Both the position numbers and the translations under genes were made by a program. From contig NZ_JANFAK020000085.1 of the NCBI RefSeq assembly GCF_024721315.2, forward strand, positions 1 through 37,371: a DNA stretch of 37,371 nt, read 5' to 3'. This DNA is from Streptomyces sp. Isolate_45. Its GTDB lineage: Bacteria; Actinomycetota; Actinomycetes; Streptomycetales; Streptomycetaceae. Positions 33,710 to 37,371 of the stretch are shown piece by piece (the first letter of the stretch is position 1; each line of letters starts with the position of its first letter). The notes beneath the pieces were generated by a model, which made no database searches, was not told the origin of the DNA, and saw only the letters and a program-made list of their open reading frames with translations.

Positions 33710-33983
33710 CAGCATCCCTGGCTAAGTGAAAGATACGGTCCGGATTTCGGTGCCGGATGACCGGTCAGCTTTGCCGAAGTGACTGCTGTTTGGGGAGTGT
33801 TGTCATTGACCGAGACCTGACATGGCGGACTCTCGCCAACGCGGAGCAGCCGCCAGAGGGCGCAAGGTCGGGCAGGTCAGGGCAATTCGCAGGCGTCTGC
33901 GAGTGGATTTATAGACTTTCCCGGCTCGCGGCAGGGCCCGAGCGGGCTTCCGTCTCGCGGCGGGTGTGACAGATTCCGATCGT
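33710..33983. promoter_or_regulatory. Upstream region of the S8 protease gene
   Basis: These 274 bp hold no gene and are less GC-rich than the surroundings. On the minus strand TATAAAT around 33908-33914 looks like a -10 without a good -35. Inverted repeats are TCGCAG-n4-CTGCGA (33887-33902) and TGTCA-n12-TGACA (33801-33822). Any of these could control the protease gene; none can be assigned. Confidence 0.4.
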
Positions 33984-34550
33984 TCAGCGCACGCGCGTGC
34001 GCGCGTAGTGGCGCGAGGCCTTGGCGCGGTTTCCGCAGGCGGCCATCGAGCACCAACGCCGGGTGCCGTTGCGCGAGACGTCGTGGAAGTGCAGCACGCA
34101 GGACTCGGCGGCGCACTTGCGGATCCGGTCCGGCCCGGCGACCAGCAGGTCCAGGTAGTTCCGGGCGGCGGTCCAGGCGGGACCCCAGGCGGGATCGGCG
34201 AACTCGGCGCGCTCGCCCGGACCTTCGGGCGTCAGGGTGGCCCGGATCCGGCCGTGTTCCAGGACGGCGTCGACCAGAGCCCGCGCCCCCTCGTCGGACG
34301 GGTCCGCGACGGCGCGGGCCAGCGACTCGCGCGCGGTCAGCAGGTGGACCAGGGTCGCGGCGTCGGCCCGGAAGCGGTCGGCCAGGCCGACGCTCCCCAG
34401 CCAGAGCGCGAGCCCTTCGACGCGGGTCAGCCCGAAGGCGCCCGCGAAGAGGTCGAAGGGTTCGCCGTCGGCGACCCAGCGCGTGTTCAACAGGTCGAGG
34501 GCGACCGGTTCCCCGATCAGCGGACGCCGGTCCGTTACCTGCGCCGTCAT
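33984..34550 (-). CDS. CGNR zinc-finger protein (ABATE domain), probable regulator
   Basis: A 188-residue protein with an N-terminal ABATE-type domain (LIGEPVALDLLNTRWV, typical of the family) and a C-terminal CGNR zinc finger. The finger reads KCAAESCVLHFHD and then WCSMAACGNRAKASRHYAR, giving the four conserved cysteines at about 145, 150, 167 and 172. CGNR fingers bind nucleic acid, so these proteins are thought to be transcription regulators with a ligand-sensing front domain. The ATG start is normal. It is divergent from a VOC-protein gene across 129 bp containing a 30-bp inverted repeat, its likely target. Confidence 0.92.
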   Translation of the reverse strand: MTAQVTDRRPLIGEPVALDLLNTRWVADGEPFDLFAGAFGLTRVEGLALWLGSVGLADRFRADAATLVHLLTARESLARAVADPSDEGARALVDAVLEHGRIRATLTPEGPGERAEFADPAWGPAWTAARNYLDLLVAGPDRIRKCAAESCVLHFHDVSRNGTRRWCSMAACGNRAKASRHYARTRVR

Positions 34551-34593
34551 GCCGCCTCCTCGCGTCGCTAACCCCTCAAGAGTACGTGACTGG

Positions 34594-34622
34594 TTGACCT
34601 CTCGGTCTCTAACCTTTAATCT
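34594..34622 (+). promoter_or_regulatory. Promoter of the VOC-PNPOx genes
   Basis: A -35 TTGACC (34594-34599) and a -10 TAATCT (34617-34622) are separated by 17 bp, close to consensus. Transcription should start near 34629. The -10 lies inside the inverted repeat at 34609-34638. Confidence 0.7.
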
Positions 34623-34638
34623 CGAAGTAGAAGGTTAG
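34609..34638. promoter_or_regulatory. 30-bp inverted repeat, likely CGNR-protein operator
   Basis: Arms CTAACCTT and AAGGTTAG, each 8 bp and perfect, flank a partly symmetric AT-rich centre with TCGA at the middle. The site covers the -10 and start region of the VOC promoter. A further CTAACC copy at 34568-34573 lies near the CGNR gene start. Regulation by the divergent CGNR protein is inferred from position. Confidence 0.7.
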
Positions 34639-34679
34639 TGCGCATCGGAACTCGGAAGTCTTCGGGAAAGGGATCCACC

Positions 34680-35150
34680 ATGACCACCGCCACCACCGCC
34701 GCCGTCGGCACGCTCCGCACCGGCCATATCGGCCTGAACGTCACCGACCTGGACCGCTCGCTCGCCTTCTATCGCGACGCGCTGGACTTCGCCCTGCTCG
34801 GAGAGGGCAAGGAGGAGGGCCGTCGCTTCGCCTTCCTCGGCCGGGACGGCGAGCTCGTCCTCACGCTCTGGCAGCAGGCGGAGGGGAGCTACCTGCCGAC
34901 CGCCGCGGGACTGCACCACCTGGCGTTCACCGCCGGGGGCATCGAGGAGGTCCGGGCGTACGAGGAGCGGCTGCGCGGGCTGGGCGTCGCCTTCGCCCAC
35001 GAGGGCGTCGTCGCCCACGCCGAGGGCGCGGCCTCCGGCGGGATCTTCTTCCACGACCCCGACGGCACCCGTCTGGAGATCTCCGTACCCACGGGCGCGG
35101 AAGGGGCTCCGGCCCCGACGGAATCCGCTCCCACCTGCGGGTTCTTCTAG
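34680..35150 (+). CDS. VOC-family (glyoxalase/dioxygenase fold) protein
   Basis: A 156-residue protein of the vicinal oxygen chelate fold, built from paired beta-alpha-beta-beta-beta units. The first unit starts with TGHIGLNVTDLDRSLAFYRDALDF, the second with GLHHLAFTAGGIEEVRAYEERL, and the end has FFHDPDGTRLEISVP. The metal-ligand pattern (His in GHIGL, His in LHHLAF, Glu in RLEIS) is intact, so it should bind a divalent metal. The ATG follows AAAGGG. Members include glyoxalase I, resistance proteins and dioxygenases, and the substrate cannot be told. It is probably co-transcribed with the PNPOx-like gene 47 bp downstream. Confidence 0.9.
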   Translation: MTTATTAAVGTLRTGHIGLNVTDLDRSLAFYRDALDFALLGEGKEEGRRFAFLGRDGELVLTLWQQAEGSYLPTAAGLHHLAFTAGGIEEVRAYEERLRGLGVAFAHEGVVAHAEGAASGGIFFHDPDGTRLEISVPTGAEGAPAPTESAPTCGFF

Positions 35151-35197
35151 GCCTCTGTGGATCCGAGGCCCCACGACGCAAGGAGAGGAGCACCGTC

Positions 35198-36106
35198 ATG
35201 GCGTACCACTGGGGTTCGCTGGCCGTGCAGGAACGGGTCGGCGTGCGCGACCTGGCCGATCACGTCGGCCGCTCGATCGGCACGGACATCAGGGACGTGG
35301 CCGCGGCCTTCCTCGCCGAGCAGCCCCACCTCGTCGTCGGAGCCGCCGACGCCGCCGGTCGGATGTGGGCCTCGCTGCTCACCGGCCCGCCCGGTTTCGT
35401 ACGGGCCGCCGGGCGCACCCGGATCGTGGTGGCCGGCGGGCTGCCGCAGGGCGATCCGCTGGAAGGGGCACTGGCCGCGGCGGGCACCCGGGTCGGGACC
35501 ATCGCCCTCGACCCGCGGACGAGGCGCCGGATGCGGCTGGGCGGGACCACCGCACCGGTGCCCGGCGGATTCGCGGTCGATGCGGACCGGGTCTTCGCGA
35601 ACTGCCCGAAGTACCTGCAGAAACGCCGGCCGCTGGAGGTGGTGGCCGAGGGGGCCGGGATCGTGCGGTGCGGGGAGGCGCTCACCCCGGCCCAGCGGGA
35701 GGCGGTCCGCGCCGCCGACACCTTCTTCGTGGCCACCGCGTCGCCGGACGGGGCCGACGCCAGCCACCGGGGAGGGTTCCCGGGCTTCGTGGAGGTGCTC
35801 TCGGCGACCGAGCTGACCTGGCCGGACTATCCCGGCAACGCCATGTTCCTGACGCTGGGGAACCTCGCGGCCGACGGGCGGGCCGGGCTGCTCCTGCCCG
35901 ACTGGGAGGGCGGCGGAGTGCTCCAGCTGAGCGGGCGGGCCCGGACCGGATTCGGGGCGGACGGCGCGCGGGTCGTGCGGTTCACCGTGGAGTCGGTGGT
36001 GGAGGGCCTGCATCCGGGACGGCTGCGCTGGAGCGCCCCGGAGTACTCCCCGGCCAATCCGCCGCTCGCGCGGCCGGCGCCTCACCGGGGGAGCACCACC
36101 AGGTAG
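35198..36106 (+). CDS. Pyridoxamine 5'-phosphate oxidase-family flavoprotein
   Basis: A 302-residue protein of the PNPOx-like FMN-binding split-barrel fold, in the longer actinobacterial subgroup. The first barrel has PHLVVGAADAAGRMWASLLTG (about 43-65). The second has FFVATASPDGADASHRGGFPGFVEVL (about 176-202), followed by TWPDYPGNAMFLTLGNLAADGRAGLLLPD (the RPxYxGNxxxxxxGN-like signature). A CPKYLQKR motif at about 135-142 is also characteristic. The ATG has AAGGAGAGGAG upstream. Its 3' end overlaps the convergent downstream gene by 25 bp. With the VOC gene and CGNR regulator it forms a small regulated unit, perhaps for detoxification; that role is inferred. Confidence 0.9.
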   Translation: MAYHWGSLAVQERVGVRDLADHVGRSIGTDIRDVAAAFLAEQPHLVVGAADAAGRMWASLLTGPPGFVRAAGRTRIVVAGGLPQGDPLEGALAAAGTRVGTIALDPRTRRRMRLGGTTAPVPGGFAVDADRVFANCPKYLQKRRPLEVVAEGAGIVRCGEALTPAQREAVRAADTFFVATASPDGADASHRGGFPGFVEVLSATELTWPDYPGNAMFLTLGNLAADGRAGLLLPDWEGGGVLQLSGRARTGFGADGARVVRFTVESVVEGLHPGRLRWSAPEYSPANPPLARPAPHRGSTTR

Positions 36107-37044
36107 GCGGCGGGCTCCCGGTCGTCGGCGGCCGTCAGGGCGGTGCGGACGACGGCGGCCTGCTGTTCGGGCCAGTCCCGCAGCTTGCGGGGGGTCAGGT
36201 GCAGCACGGTCACCCCGAGTCGCTCCAGCGTCTCGCGCTTGCGGACGGACTCCGACCAGTCCTCGTCGTCGTGCTGGCGCGGGGCCCGGGTGTCGATCTC
36301 GATGGCGACGGCGTGCTCCGGCCAGTACGCGTCGACCCCGCCGAGGTGCGGGCCCCCGGGGAGCCGCAGGTCCACGTTCCACACGGGCTCCGGCAGCTCG
36401 TAGCCCCGTACGAGCTGGTACAGCCGGTCCTCCGCGATGGCCCGGCCCTCGGCCAGCAGCGCCTCGACGGCGTCCACCACGTGCGGCCGGTTCAGCAGCC
36501 GGGCCACCGTCAACTCCCGTACGACGGCGGCCGGCTCGCAGTGTCCGGCGCGGACGGCCTCGCTGAGCAGGCGGCGTACGGTCGCGGCGTCGGACAGCTG
36601 CGAGACGGCGTCGGCCACGGCCCGGGCCACCGGGGCCACGGGCAGCCCGGTCACCTCCACGGAGCGCGGCGGGGTGTGCGTGCGGATGATCCGGACGTCG
36701 CCGGTGGACCGCAGTCGCCGGGTGTTCGCCACGAGGACGTCGATGTGGGAGAGCCCCAGCAGGGCGGGGGCGGACGCGAAGCGGTACAGCGCGAGGGCCG
36801 CCAGCCCGGTGATCATGACCTCGGCGCCGCCCCGGCGGCCGGCGTACAGCAGGGCCGCGTGCAGTCGCTCCTCGCTGGTCGCCGGACCTGCGTGGAGCAG
36901 GAACACCCCGGGCAGCAACTGTTGCCAGGGCCGCCCGGCGGCGTCGGATGCGCTGACGCCGTGCTCGCGGAGCTGGGCGAGGGTCAGCACGCGGGGGCGG
37001 CTGGCGGTGAGGTGGGCGAGGGGGAGGGGTGCGTTCTGGTTCAT
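36082..37044 (-). CDS. AbiEi-like winged-helix protein with C-terminal nuclease-like domain
   Basis: A 320-residue protein of a type frequent in actinobacteria. The N-terminus resembles the AbiEi antitoxin winged helix (VLTLAQLREHGVSASDAAGRPWQQLLPGVFLLH, about 19-51). The C-terminal part (about 225-310) looks like the DUF559/Vsr-like PD-(D/E)XK fold. It reads GGVDAYWPEHAVAIEIDTRAPRQHD, with the Asp and Glu-x-Asp expected of that fold, then RKRETLERLGVTVLHLTPRKLRDWP. There is no AbiEii toxin gene nearby, so a type IV toxin-antitoxin role is doubtful. The ATG start is normal, and the gene is convergent with the PNPOx gene. Confidence 0.8.
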   Translation of the reverse strand: MNQNAPLPLAHLTASRPRVLTLAQLREHGVSASDAAGRPWQQLLPGVFLLHAGPATSEERLHAALLYAGRRGGAEVMITGLAALALYRFASAPALLGLSHIDVLVANTRRLRSTGDVRIIRTHTPPRSVEVTGLPVAPVARAVADAVSQLSDAATVRRLLSEAVRAGHCEPAAVVRELTVARLLNRPHVVDAVEALLAEGRAIAEDRLYQLVRGYELPEPVWNVDLRLPGGPHLGGVDAYWPEHAVAIEIDTRAPRQHDDEDWSESVRKRETLERLGVTVLHLTPRKLRDWPEQQAAVVRTALTAADDREPAAYLVVLPR

Positions 37045-37175
37045 GACGCGGTGATTCCCTCAGGCCATGGCCTTGCTAACCCCTGTTACACGCTCGTCGA
37101 CAAATCCGGACAAGCCAGGGCTAAAGTACGGGCGTTCGACTGCCGAAAGGGACCCCGCCGCCCCGCATCCGTCGT

Positions 37176-37371
<196 letters not shown>

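Noticed and set aside
30320..33760. Plus-strand open frame of 1146 codons opposite the S8 protease
   Set aside because: The composition is Val/Asp/Arg/Gly-rich antisense of a real gene; the minus strand carries a full catalytic triad and signal peptide.
33801..33822. TGTCA/TGACA inverted repeat as protease operator
   Set aside because: Arms of only 5 bp and no matching promoter; listed only within the intergenic region.

Overview
The window is about 37 kb of very GC-rich DNA with frequent GTG starts, strong purine-rich ribosome sites and tight ATGA-type gene overlaps. Together with the gene content (PknG-type kinase, ROK-controlled sugar operon, PepN, CGNR and DUF1203 proteins, secreted S8 and M28 peptidases) this points to a Streptomyces or close relative. 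It reads as ordinary chromosome (catabolism, signalling, amino-acid synthesis, secreted hydrolases) rather than a mobile island: I found no transposase, integrase, phage, CRISPR, tRNA or rRNA. The right end runs into long G and C homopolymers that look like an assembly artefact at a contig end.

Region 1 (1-6891, minus strand): one signalling operon read leftwards. It encodes a four-helix membrane protein like GlnX, an amino-acid-binding protein like GlnH, a helical protein of unknown function, a PknG-like kinase and the start of a zinc-ribbon protein cut by the window edge. Mycobacteria use GlnX, GlnH and PknG to sense extracellular aspartate/glutamate and adjust the TCA cycle; here the same set carries extra members.

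Region 2 (7104-13980, minus strand): csnR-csnE-csnF-csnG-csnH-csnK, the glucosamine-oligosaccharide (chitosan) uptake locus. It comprises a ROK repressor, a CUT1 ABC importer, a GH4 glycosidase and a BadF/NagK-type sugar kinase. A 15-bp palindrome lies over the csnR promoter. An MscS-like channel and a divergent HNH protein follow (14089-15975).

Region 3 (15976-19299): a gene-poor, hairpin-rich stretch, a small Pro-rich protein with three LTSE repeats, malQ, and a small, probably leaderless membrane protein.

Region 4 (19307-24142): an efflux cluster with marR divergent from an MFS transporter, then two EamA exporters and a LysR regulator. A 28-bp near-perfect palindrome sits inside the MFS promoter.

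Region 5 (24158-33983): pepN, a DUF1203 gene, asd, a secreted PA-M28 aminopeptidase and a large secreted S8 protease. Strong bidirectional terminators separate the convergent pairs.

Region 6 (33984-37371): a CGNR zinc-finger regulator divergent from a VOC protein and a PNPOx-like flavoprotein, with a 30-bp inverted repeat on the shared promoter; then an AbiEi-like/nuclease-fold protein and the artefactual contig end.
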